Source: JACSRF01 sp963695505
Lineage (GTDB): Bacteria; Chloroflexota; Anaerolineae; Promineifilales; Promineifilaceae
DNA: 64,000 nucleotides
NCBI GenBank assembly: GCA_963695505.1
Contig: CAVOGX010000014.1
Span: 496,001 to 560,000 of the forward strand
Direction: 5' to 3'
Every line of letters starts with the position of its first letter. The stretch's first letter is position 1. Below, one piece after another: positions 9,334 through 16,915 of the stretch. The notes below the pieces were generated by a model that ran no database searches, was not told the origin of the DNA, and was given only the letters and a program-made list of their open reading frames with translations. The translations under genes were made by a program, and so were the position numbers.

Positions 9334-9419
9334 TACTTGGTTTGGCACTTCCGTTTGGCGGTGATGCTGAATGTTGCCCAATGCTCTTTGCTTCGGCTTT
9401 CTTCATCTTTACATTCAAT

Positions 9420-9453
9420 TTAGACGATTTTTAGACGAAAATTAGACGATTAG
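9420..9453. repeat. Three TTAGACGA direct repeats at an 11-base period
   Basis: TTAGACGA occurs at 9420, 9431 and 9442, spaced exactly 11 bases apart, about one helical turn. Function unknown; such phasing suits cooperative protein binding. Confidence 0.5.
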
Positions 9454-9465
9454 CCAGGAATTAAG

Positions 9466-9512
9466 GACTGCACCTAATCTCTAATCTCCAGTCTCCAATC
9501 TCTAATCCCCAT
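9466..9512. repeat. Short-unit repeat, AATCTCC/AGTCTCC type
   Basis: Tandem degenerate units CTAATCT, CTAATCTCCAGTCTCC and AATCTCTAATC. On the minus strand the unit GATTAG supplies the last codon and the stop (GAT TAG) of the acyl-CoA dehydrogenase. Confidence 0.7.
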
Positions 9513-10695
9513 ATTTCTGCAAAATGCGCCGCGCCACCGACCATTTATGCACCTCATCCGGCCCGTCATAAATGCGGGCGGCGCGTTCATGGCGATACCA
9601 GAAAGCCAGCGGCAGTTCGTCGGTCATGCCCATGGCGCCATGCACCTGAATGGCGCGGTCCAGCACGCGCTGCAGCACCCCAGCCACGTGGAACTTAATC
9701 AGCGAGACGGCGTCGCGGGCGGCGTACTGGCCGTGGCGGTCAATCTGGTCGGCGGTGTGCAGCACCAGCAGGCGGGCGCTGTCCATTTCGGCGCGGCTCT
9801 CGGCCACCCAGTTTTGCACGGTTTGCATGTCGGCTAACGGCCGTTCCGGAGCCACCTCCCGCCGCACAGCCTGGGCACACATCAAGTCAAAGGCGCGCTC
9901 GCAAATGCCCAGCCAGCGCATGCAGTGGTGGATGCGCCCCGGCCCCAGCCGCTCCTGGGCCATGGCAAAGCCCGCCCCTTCTGCGCCCAGTAAATTCTCT
10001 TTGGGCACCCGCGCACCGTCGTACATAATCTCCGCATGGCTGAAGGGGCCGACGCCGCGCTCGCCCATGACGGAGGTGTTGCGCACCAAGCGGTAACCGG
10101 GGGTGTCGGTAGGCACAATGATCATGCTGGCGCGCTGGTGTTTGGCCGCTTTGGGGTCGGTGACGGCCATGACAATGGCAAAGGTGGCGCCGTCCCCGGC
10201 AGTGGTGAACCATTTGTGGCCGGTGATGGTGTAGTGGGTGTCGTCGGAAACGGCCGTTGTGCTCAGCCACGTAGGGTTAGACCCCGGATTTTCTGGCTCG
10301 GTCATGGAAAAGCAGGAACGAATTTCTCCCTCCAGCAGCGGGTAGAGAAACTGCTCTTTTTGCGCCTCCGTGCCGTGCTCGATAAGAATTTCCATATTCC
10401 CGGCGTCGGGGGCCTGGCAGTTGAAGACGTAGTGCCCCAGCGGCGAGCGGCCCAGCACTTCGCTGACCAGGCCATGCTCCAGCAGCGACAGCCCCATGCC
10501 GCCGTAATCGCTGGGAATTTGCGGCAGCCAAAGGCCGAGGTTTTTCGCCTTATGGCGCAGGGCATCCAGTTGGGGCATGAGGGTATCAAAATCGTGCAGC
10601 AGGAAATGGCGCTCCAAGGGCACAATTTCTTCGTCCACAAATTCGCGCACCGTGCGCAGCAGCATTTGTATTTCCTTGGGGATAGTGAAGTTCAT
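9502..10695 (-). CDS. Acyl-CoA dehydrogenase (ACAD11-like)
   Basis: 397 residues, full length for the family. The N-terminal helical domain is followed by CFSMTEPENPGSNPTW (FAD/substrate region), the beta domain (HKWFTTAGDGA), and the C-terminal helical domain with QVHGAMGMTDELPLAFWYRHERAARIYDGPDEVHKW, in which residues around GPDE are typical of ACAD11-type enzymes. It catalyses FAD-dependent alpha,beta-dehydrogenation of an acyl-CoA and passes electrons to ETF. The APH-like kinase downstream and the SDR upstream suggest a pathway for hydroxylated or branched acyl-CoAs. The SD is weak; the stop lies in a repeat. Confidence 0.9.
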   Translation of the reverse strand: MNFTIPKEIQMLLRTVREFVDEEIVPLERHFLLHDFDTLMPQLDALRHKAKNLGLWLPQIPSDYGGMGLSLLEHGLVSEVLGRSPLGHYVFNCQAPDAGNMEILIEHGTEAQKEQFLYPLLEGEIRSCFSMTEPENPGSNPTWLSTTAVSDDTHYTITGHKWFTTAGDGATFAIVMAVTDPKAAKHQRASMIIVPTDTPGYRLVRNTSVMGERGVGPFSHAEIMYDGARVPKENLLGAEGAGFAMAQERLGPGRIHHCMRWLGICERAFDLMCAQAVRREVAPERPLADMQTVQNWVAESRAEMDSARLLVLHTADQIDRHGQYAARDAVSLIKFHVAGVLQRVLDRAIQVHGAMGMTDELPLAFWYRHERAARIYDGPDEVHKWSVARRILQKYGD

Positions 10696-10708
10696 CGACA
10701 GTTCCTTT

Positions 10709-10764
10709 TCAGTGTTCAGTCGTCAGTAATCAGTGATCAGTATTCGGTCATCGGTGGTCAGATT
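10709..10764. repeat. Short-unit repeat, TCAGT(A) type
   Basis: About six degenerate units of CAGTNNTCAG (AGTGTTCAGTCGTCAGTAATCAG and onward) between the acyl-CoA dehydrogenase start and the four-helix-bundle pseudogene. Confidence 0.65.
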
Positions 10765-11191
10765 TGGGAGTGGTGAAGTATGTGGGAGCGGCGTCACGAA
10801 TGACTTTGGATGTGCAGAACAAATTGGATTTTGACATCATACTACCTAACATGCGACCAATTTCCAGAGAATTATCAACTAACCTTTCCCCTTCTGCTGC
10901 AGATAGATAGCCGCAGTCAACGGCCGTTTCTATCCAATGCTGTGTCTCTTGATGCTCGCCATCGGCATCAGTTAGCTTACTCACAAAATGGTTTTCATAA
11001 CGTCGCCTGGCCCACGCTTCAGCAATTTGCGCCCCAATTGATCGCGATGAACGCCGTACCTGGTCGATCAAAGAATAGGTTTCTTCTTGGGGAAACCGCT
11101 GCGTAGCTCGAAAAATCCCCTGTGCCGATCGTCTTGCTTTCTGTTAAACAACGAGATCGCGAAAACTTTCCACATACGGCAAGGAGCTCAT
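10748..11191 (-). pseudogene. Four-helix-bundle protein (23S rRNA intervening-sequence type), nonsense-interrupted
   Basis: From ATG at 11191 the frame reads MSSLPYVESFRDLVV, then a TAA at 11144-11146, then QKARRSAQGIFRATQRFPQEE and on to RRSSRSIGAQIAEAWARRRYE. This is the S23/ivp-like four-helix-bundle family, interrupted by one in-frame stop where homologues have an aromatic residue (Y or W) before QKA. A strong SD (AGGAGGT) precedes 11191, confirming the true start. From the stop a shorter frame could only restart at TTG 11071. Members are small proteins of unknown role, often in rRNA insertions or near other genes. Confidence 0.75.
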
Positions 11192-11213
11192 TTACCACCT
11201 CCTGTTTGACATT

Positions 11214-11278
11214 TGTCAGTAAGTCAGTGATCAGGTCCCACTGAATACTGAATACTGTTTACTGAAAACTGATACCAC
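11214..11278. repeat. Short-unit repeat, CAGTAA/ACTGAATACTG type
   Basis: GTCAGTAAGTCAGTGATCAG followed by ACTGAATACTGAATACTG and TTTACTGAAAACTG. It covers the end of the SDR gene, whose last codons (AGT TTT CAG TAA) are repeat sequence. Confidence 0.7.
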
Positions 11279-12038
11279 TGCCTACCATCTGCCCGCCGTC
11301 TACCATAAAAGTGGCGCCGGTGGTGAAGCTGGAGGCAGCGGAGGCCAGGTACAGGGCGATGCCGGTGAGTTCGCTGGGGTCGGCCATGCGGTTTTGGGGG
11401 ATGGTTTGCAGAACGGCCGTATTCACCTGCGGATTCCCCCACAGCGCCGCGCTAAATTTCGTCTTCACAAAGCCTGGGGCAATGGCGTTGACCTGGATGT
11501 TTGCCGGCGCCAGTTCCACCGCCAACACTTCGGTCAGCATGAGCACGGCCGCTTTACTCACCGAGTAAACGCCCATCATCGGCTGCGGCTTCCTACCGGC
11601 GATAGAGGCGATGTTGATGATTTTGCCCCCGCCCCGCGCCTGCATGTGCGGCACGCACGCCTGGGCCATGCGAAAATACCCTTTCACGTTCACGTCTAAA
11701 ATTTTGTCCCAATGGCTCTCTTCGGCCGTCAGCAGCGGGCCAAAATGGGGGTTGGTGGCCGCATTGTTCACCAAAATATCCACACCACCATAGGTTTCCA
11801 CCGTCTGGGCCACCAAAGCCTGCACCGCCTCGCCTTCCCCAGTGTGGGCGGCCACGGCAATGGCTCCTTGCCCACGTTCCCAAAACTGCTCCACCACTTC
11901 GTTCAGCGCTTCCTGCTTGCGGCTGGAGAGCACAACTTTGGCTCCCGCAGTGGCCAGCGTTTCGGCAATGGCCAGCCCAATACCGCGAGAGGCTCCAGTT
12001 ACAATTGCCACTTTTCCTGTCAAATCAAACTTATCCAT
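11259..12038 (-). CDS. SDR-family oxidoreductase (FabG-like)
   Basis: 259 residues from the ATG at 12038, six bases after a GGAG; two other starts (12041, 12050) are possible. Classical short-chain dehydrogenase: NAD(P) loop TGASRGIG, NNAA, catalytic Ser in NIASIAG, YSVSK (Tyr and Lys) and APGFVKT. The closest general type is 3-oxoacyl reductase or 3-hydroxyacyl-CoA dehydrogenase. Position beside an acyl-CoA dehydrogenase and its kinase-like partner suggests oxidation of a hydroxyacyl-CoA. The final residues SGISFQ are encoded by the intergenic repeat. Confidence 0.85.
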   Translation of the reverse strand: MDKFDLTGKVAIVTGASRGIGLAIAETLATAGAKVVLSSRKQEALNEVVEQFWERGQGAIAVAAHTGEGEAVQALVAQTVETYGGVDILVNNAATNPHFGPLLTAEESHWDKILDVNVKGYFRMAQACVPHMQARGGGKIINIASIAGRKPQPMMGVYSVSKAAVLMLTEVLAVELAPANIQVNAIAPGFVKTKFSAALWGNPQVNTAVLQTIPQNRMADPSELTGIALYLASAASSFTTGATFMVDGGQMVGSGISFQ

Positions 12039-12123
12039 CATGTTCTCCAAAATTTAATACAAAGAGACAAAGAAACGAAGGGACACAGAAATCATAGTCA
12101 GGTATGAAGAATCTGGCAAAACA

Positions 12124-12155
12124 AAAGCCCCTCTTACCGAAACTAGAGGGGCTTT
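12124..12155 (-). terminator. Rho-independent terminator of the L,D-transpeptidase gene
   Basis: On the minus strand AAGCCCCTCT, a ten-base loop, AGAGGGGCTT, then TTGTTTT. It lies 28 bases after the gene's stop. Confidence 0.9.
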
Positions 12156-12183
12156 CACCATTTACGCAAGATTTGATGCTCCG

Positions 12184-13317
12184 CTACGGGCCAGCAAATT
12201 CTCCCAGCGGGTCAAACCGCTCGAAGTAAATGTGAGGGTCAGAGGTATGCACCCAGACCCAAAGTTCGTTGGGGGCATTTTCGGACCAGTAGTACACCCA
12301 TTCGGCAGCTCGCGGCGGCATATTGACGCAGCCGTGGCTGTGCTTATAGCCAAAGCGATCGTGCCAAAATGCGCCGTGCAGAGCAATGTCGTCGTCAAAA
12401 AACATGGTGTGGGGCACATCTTCAATGAAGTAGTAATCAACCTGGCCTTCTGCGCCGGACATCTTGGTTTGCAAATGGCGGCTCCACACCTGGAACAGCC
12501 CCTCGCGGGTGGGCCAGCGGTTGAGGCCGCTGGAAACCAGCCCGGCGTAAACCATGCGGTCACCTTCATAGGCGGCAAAGCTTTGCTCGTAAAGATCGAC
12601 TTCTACCCAAAACTCGCCTGCGCCTATTTCTTCGGGGCGCACGTTTACGTCGATTAAGCTGACGAAGGTTTGGCGCACCCAATAGCCACCACCTATGTTG
12701 TACCACAGCCACTCGCCATCATCTTCTTGCACGGTCACGGCGTCGTAAACCTGAAAGAATGTGTAGCGATCGAGCTTGGGTGTTCCCGGTTCATGCTCTG
12801 CCCCTGGAGTACGACTGGGAAAAACGGGAGCAAGAATCCAGCCAAACGGCCGTTCCGGTTGGGCCGTTACCTCAAAACCCGAAAAACTGGGCTGGCTGAC
12901 AATACGCAAATCCTCAGCCCGCACATATTCGTCGGGATTGATGACGTACCAGACCTGCCCTTCGCTTTCCACCGCATTTTGCACCGTAGAGAAGAGGAAG
13001 CCGTCACCCACGTTGCGCACAATGGGTGCTGCCAGGCTGGGTGCAGCATAGACGTTTATCAAATCATTCAGCCGCGCATAGGTGCGATTGCGAATGATGC
13101 TGCCCTGAATGGGTTCCGGTTCGACAAAAGTAGGCTGAGAAGCTTCGCTGGTACAGACATGGCCCACGCTGTCGGTGTAGACGTAGCAGTTGGCCGCTGC
13201 TGCCGGATCCGCCGACAGCAACCATGCGGCTACCCCTACCCCAATCATGAAACTTAATAGCCAAATTCGACGCTTCAAGATGTTATCGCTCCTAACTTGT
13301 TTTCTGTAGTTTAGCAT
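12184..13317 (-). CDS. L,D-transpeptidase (YkuD domain), exported
   Basis: 377 residues. A signal peptide is visible: KRRIWLL, hydrophobic core to about residue 35, then AAAANC. The middle region (about 75-230) holds SH3-like beta segments, including LNVYAAPS and WVRQTF. The C-terminal YkuD domain ends with the catalytic motif SHGCVNM (active Cys) after DDIALHGAFWHDRFG. These enzymes form 3-3 peptidoglycan cross-links or attach proteins to the wall. A terminator follows. The start at 13317 precedes the hydrophobic core by 17 residues; the later ATG at residue 24 (MIGVG) would leave too short an N-region. Confidence 0.87.
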   Translation of the reverse strand: MLNYRKQVRSDNILKRRIWLLSFMIGVGVAAWLLSADPAAAANCYVYTDSVGHVCTSEASQPTFVEPEPIQGSIIRNRTYARLNDLINVYAAPSLAAPIVRNVGDGFLFSTVQNAVESEGQVWYVINPDEYVRAEDLRIVSQPSFSGFEVTAQPERPFGWILAPVFPSRTPGAEHEPGTPKLDRYTFFQVYDAVTVQEDDGEWLWYNIGGGYWVRQTFVSLIDVNVRPEEIGAGEFWVEVDLYEQSFAAYEGDRMVYAGLVSSGLNRWPTREGLFQVWSRHLQTKMSGAEGQVDYYFIEDVPHTMFFDDDIALHGAFWHDRFGYKHSHGCVNMPPRAAEWVYYWSENAPNELWVWVHTSDPHIYFERFDPLGEFAGP

Positions 13318-13457
13318 GTCTTACACGTTTCGTGAAAATGGAAAGCAGACGTTTTGCCTACACCTTCACCATTTCTGCATGTTGATTTTAACACACGCGG
13401 GAAACGGCCGTTTCCATCTCCCATCCTATCTCAACAACTCCTCATGTACCTGCCCAT

Positions 13458-13494
13458 AAAAAAAGCCAGGCCGCTCATCTTGCAGCCTGGCTTG
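13458..13494 (-). terminator. Rho-independent terminator of the flotillin operon
   Basis: On the minus strand AAGCCAGGC, loop, GCCTGGCTTTTTTT, 22 bases after the flotillin stop. Confidence 0.92.
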
Positions 13495-13515
13495 CCTCAC
13501 ATGTTGGGTAGCCAG

Positions 13516-15018
13516 CTACTTCGCTTGTTTTTCATCTTTCTCTTCGGCTGGTTGCGCCTTTAGTCCAGGAAGCTGGCTGATGGCGCTCATCAAATCCATG
13601 CCCGTCAGCGCCTCAATGGTTGCCGGTACCTGAGCAATGATATTGGTCACATCCTGCGTCACCCTCGACGCGCCTGCCCCGCTGCTATTGTCGCCGCCGC
13701 TGCTCACAATCACAATCCGGTCTGTTTTCGACAGAGGCTGGGCTATCGCTGCCGCAATCTCCGGCAGGCTGTCCAAAAGCTGCTGAATAATAGCCGCCTG
13801 AGTGTATTCCTTCCAAGATTCAGCCTTTTTCAGCGTCGCCTCGGCTTCGGCCAAACCTTGCTGGCGAATAACCTCCGCCTCAGCCAAACCTTTTTGCCGC
13901 AGAATTTCTGCTTCTGCCAAACCTCTGGCCTTGGATGCGTCCGCTTCCGCCTGGCCCTTCTGGCGAATGGCTTCTGCCTCACCAGACGCTTCTGTTTGCA
14001 GTTGGAACTGCCGCGCTTCGGCCAGAGTCTGGACCTTATGCCGTTCTGCTTCGGCGGGTTTGCGTACCGTGGCGTCCAGCTCCTTCTCCCGCCGCGACAC
14101 TTCTTGCTCTTGCACCTCAATAGATTTGCGCTTGGCAACAACCTCAACTTCCACTTCTTCGGCCTTCACCTGCTGATTGGTTATGTTCATCTGCAGCGTG
14201 TAAGCCAGTTCCGCTTCCGCCTTCTTGCGGTTGGTTTCCGCCTCATATGCCGCCTTTTGTACCTCAAAATCCTTGCGGCTTTCCGCAATCTTCGTTTCGG
14301 CCGTAAATTTGGCTGACTCCCCTTCCTGACGGGCACGGGCGCTTTCAATCGTGGCGTCGCGAGCTGCTTCCGCCTCGCCAATGGTGGCGTCTCGCTTTAC
14401 CTGGGCAATGCGCGGGCGGCCTAAAGCTTCCAGGTATCCCTCAGCGTCACTGATGTCCTTAATCACGAAGGAAACAATTTCCAACCCCATGCTGGCCATA
14501 TCTTCACCAGACACTTCTTGCACCTTTTGCGCAAAGGCTTCGCGATCCTTGTAAAGCTGTTCCACCGTTAGCGTGCCCAGGATGGCGCGCAGGTGACCGG
14601 CCAGGGTTTCGTGGGCGACGTGCTCAATTTCTTCTTGGGTTTTTGAAAGGAACTGAATGGCGGCCGTTTTGATCGAGTTCTCATCACTGCCAATTTTAGT
14701 TTGGGCTACCCCATCTACTGTAACAGGCACACCCTGTATGGTGGGCACGTCGGGGGTGGTGATATCAATCGTCATGATTTCCAGCGATAGGTCATCGACC
14801 CGCTCCAAAATAGGCCAGATGAAGGATCGGCCGCCTGTAACGATGCGGAACTTGCTTTCAATTCCCTGCAAATCGCGATCTTTATGCCCCTCACCCCGCC
14901 CCGAAATAACCAATACCTGGTTGGGGCCAACTTTCTTGACGCGGCTGGCGTAGACGAACAATACCGCAAAAACGATAAACACAACTGCCGGGATAACTAC
15001 AGCCAATATACCTTCCAT
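13516..15018 (-). CDS. floT: Flotillin-like protein (FloT)
   Basis: 500 residues from ATG at 15018 (GGAGGG eight bases upstream). One N-terminal membrane segment (about 4-23) is followed by a band-7/PHB domain (about 25-190) and a long charged coiled coil rich in EAE and RQKG(L/Q)AEAE repeats (about 200-420), then a C-terminal region. This order matches bacterial flotillin/YuaG, which scaffolds ordered membrane microdomains. The NfeD-type gene just upstream is the standard partner, so the pair forms an operon with its own terminator. Confidence 0.92.
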   Translation of the reverse strand: MEGILAVVIPAVVFIVFAVLFVYASRVKKVGPNQVLVISGRGEGHKDRDLQGIESKFRIVTGGRSFIWPILERVDDLSLEIMTIDITTPDVPTIQGVPVTVDGVAQTKIGSDENSIKTAAIQFLSKTQEEIEHVAHETLAGHLRAILGTLTVEQLYKDREAFAQKVQEVSGEDMASMGLEIVSFVIKDISDAEGYLEALGRPRIAQVKRDATIGEAEAARDATIESARARQEGESAKFTAETKIAESRKDFEVQKAAYEAETNRKKAEAELAYTLQMNITNQQVKAEEVEVEVVAKRKSIEVQEQEVSRREKELDATVRKPAEAERHKVQTLAEARQFQLQTEASGEAEAIRQKGQAEADASKARGLAEAEILRQKGLAEAEVIRQQGLAEAEATLKKAESWKEYTQAAIIQQLLDSLPEIAAAIAQPLSKTDRIVIVSSGGDNSSGAGASRVTQDVTNIIAQVPATIEALTGMDLMSAISQLPGLKAQPAEEKDEKQAK

Positions 15019-15093
15019 TGCATTTCCCTCCACGAGGATTCAGTAGGTTAAATAAACAGTTTTTCCTTTAAAAAGGCCAGGGGATAATTTTTA

Positions 15094-15663
15094 TTACCCT
15101 TCATCAACAGGCGTTACGACAGCAACTCGCCCAGTAATACGCTCGATACGCACCAGCACACCGCGCTTAATTTGCTTCCCTGTATTGGAGCGCGCGCCCA
15201 GCTTGACCCGACCGCTCACATTGTCATAGGCAATTTCGCCCAAACCGTTGGCCGGAATGGTGGTTATAACTTCTACCTGTCTGTCTAAAGCGTCGCGCTG
15301 CAAGCTGTAATGGCTGGACTTGCTAGGAGATAAAACGTAAATGAAGAAGGCCTGTGCCGCGGCGCCAATTACCAAACCGGCAGCCGCAGACCATAAAACG
15401 CTGGGGATGGCTTCCATATCTAGCCAGAGCCGGGTTATCAGGCCGGTGAGACCAAAAGAAGCGCCAAACATGGCCAGAGCAAAGGGGCTGACGCTGATGA
15501 AGTCAATGCCGCTGTCAGCATCAATATCCGCTTCCAGGTCCAAATCCAGGGCGTCACCAAATTCTGCACCAAGCAAAATCACCACCGCAAAAATAAAGCT
15601 GGTGAAAACGGCCACGGCATAAACGATGTTTAATGTACCAGAAGCAAGGAACTCCTGTAACAT
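15094..15663 (-). CDS. NfeD/YuaF-family membrane protein
   Basis: 189 residues. Three hydrophobic helices (about 11-31, 59-80, 87-110) precede a soluble C-terminal OB-fold-like beta domain (RQVEVITTIPANGLGEIAYD, then GVLVRIERITGRVAVV). No serine protease domain is present, so this is the short NfeD1b/YuaF type found upstream of flotillin genes. It likely forms a membrane complex with the flotillin encoded 75 bases downstream. Confidence 0.87.
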   Translation of the reverse strand: MLQEFLASGTLNIVYAVAVFTSFIFAVVILLGAEFGDALDLDLEADIDADSGIDFISVSPFALAMFGASFGLTGLITRLWLDMEAIPSVLWSAAAGLVIGAAAQAFFIYVLSPSKSSHYSLQRDALDRQVEVITTIPANGLGEIAYDNVSGRVKLGARSNTGKQIKRGVLVRIERITGRVAVVTPVDEG

Positions 15664-15908
15664 GGGGTCTCCTTCTCGATCACTTTCGTGAGCTAAGTGG
15701 GTAAAGCAACAGTTACGTCAACTCATTATACAAAGAGCAGCACAACAGAAGCAACAGAAGCCTTGTCGGGGGTTGTCTGGTTGTGATTTGCTCACTGACA
15801 ATACGGGGTTAACTTTGGCTAAGTTGCACGGCTGCATACTACACGCCTCAAGGGTATTGTGGTATAGTCGCTGGTTGGAAAGAAATTTAATAAAGGAGGT
15901 TTTGTCAC

Positions 15909-16076
15909 ATGGCGAAACAAAGAAAACGACGGGATCTGCCTAACAAAGGACCAACGCCACCAAAGTATATACCTAAGAAGGGGCGCAGCTTTTCTGAAAA
16001 AGCGTTTATTATTTTGGGAATTATCATTGCCCTGAGTATGGTTTTGTCTTTGTTTGTAATGAATTTCCCGAGCTGA
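15909..16076 (+). CDS. Small single-pass membrane protein
   Basis: 55 residues. A very strong SD (AAAGGAGGT) precedes the ATG at 15909. The N-terminal half is highly basic (MAKQRKRRDLPNKG, with PKKGR), and residues about 33-51 form one hydrophobic helix (FIILGIIIALSMVLSLFVM). I do not recognise the family; short basic one-helix proteins of this type occur next to various genes in Chloroflexota. The strong ribosome site and clear domain pattern make it a real gene. A 10-base-stem hairpin containing an ACGGCCGT copy follows (16097-16138). Confidence 0.75.
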   Translation: MAKQRKRRDLPNKGPTPPKYIPKKGRSFSEKAFIILGIIIALSMVLSLFVMNFPS

Positions 16077-16096
16077 AGCACTTATCTGAACGCTAA

Positions 16097-16138
16097 AACG
16101 ATGGCCTGACGGGGGAAACGGCCGTTTCGGCCATCGTT
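16097..16138. terminator. Hairpin built around an ACGGCCGT palindrome
   Basis: AACGATGGCC (16097-16106) pairs with GGCCATCGTT (16129-16138); the loop contains GAAACGGCCGTTTC, itself a perfect palindrome. It follows the small membrane-protein gene; no U run, so termination is a guess. Confidence 0.45.
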
Positions 16139-16213
16139 GCCCTGCTTAAATAAAGTGAAACCTGGCCATCAGCCAGCCTAGACTCCTATCTCCCCGCTGT
16201 ATCCACCTTGCTA

Positions 16214-16915
16214 ATGTTTGATGTGATTGCTTTTGATGCAGACGATACTCTCTGGTGCAACGAGCGGGATTACCGCCGCGCCGCTGCCCGGCTGCAAGCG
16301 CTGCTGGCCCCTGACCACGACGCCGCTACCGTAGAGCAAACATTATACGAAACCGAGATGCGCAATATGGCTGGCTACGGATATGGGCTGAAAGCGTTTA
16401 CCCTCTCGCTCATTGAAACGGCCGTTTCCCTTAGCAATGGTCACCTTCCCCACGAAACCATCCGCGCCCTGCTGGACGGCGCAAAAGAGATGATTGCCGC
16501 CCCGGTAGAGCTGCTGCCCGGTGTCAAGGAAACCCTGGATGCTCTGGCGCCCAGTTACCCGCTGATGGTGATTACCAAGGGAGACTTGCTTGACCAGGAG
16601 CGCAAGCTGGCCCGTTCCGGTTTGGCCAACTACTTTGCCCATTTCGAAGTGGTCAGCCACAAAACGCCAGACGTGTACGCCGCCATTTTGCGCCAGCACG
16701 CCATCCCCGCTGCCCGCTTTATTATGGTGGGCAACTCCCTGCGCTCTGACGTGCTGCCGGTGGTAGAAATCGGGGGAACGGCCGTTTACACTCCACACCA
16801 CCTCACCTGGGACCATGAAGCCGACGTGGACCCACGCCACGACCCCAACGGCTATTACGAACTGGACGACATCCGCGACCTACCCACTCTTCTACAGCAG
16901 ATTTCTTCTGGCTAG
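16214..16915 (+). CDS. HAD-family hydrolase
   Basis: 233 residues from ATG at 16214 (an upstream TTG at 16208 is possible). The haloacid-dehalogenase core is clear: motif I DADDTLW (nucleophile Asp), motif II ITKGD, motif III Lys region in FEVVSHKTPDVY and motif IV GNSLRSDV. The cap is a small helical C1 type. Members are mostly phosphatases such as phosphoglycolate or pyridoxal-phosphate phosphatases; the substrate is unknown. Two ACGGCCGT copies lie in the gene, both reading TAV. No clear SD precedes the start. Confidence 0.87.
   Translation: MFDVIAFDADDTLWCNERDYRRAAARLQALLAPDHDAATVEQTLYETEMRNMAGYGYGLKAFTLSLIETAVSLSNGHLPHETIRALLDGAKEMIAAPVELLPGVKETLDALAPSYPLMVITKGDLLDQERKLARSGLANYFAHFEVVSHKTPDVYAAILRQHAIPAARFIMVGNSLRSDVLPVVEIGGTAVYTPHHLTWDHEADVDPRHDPNGYYELDDIRDLPTLLQQISSG

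Noticed and set aside
13802..14316. Open frames opposite the flotillin coiled coil
   Set aside because: Low-complexity mirror of the repeated Glu/Ala codons; no start signal.
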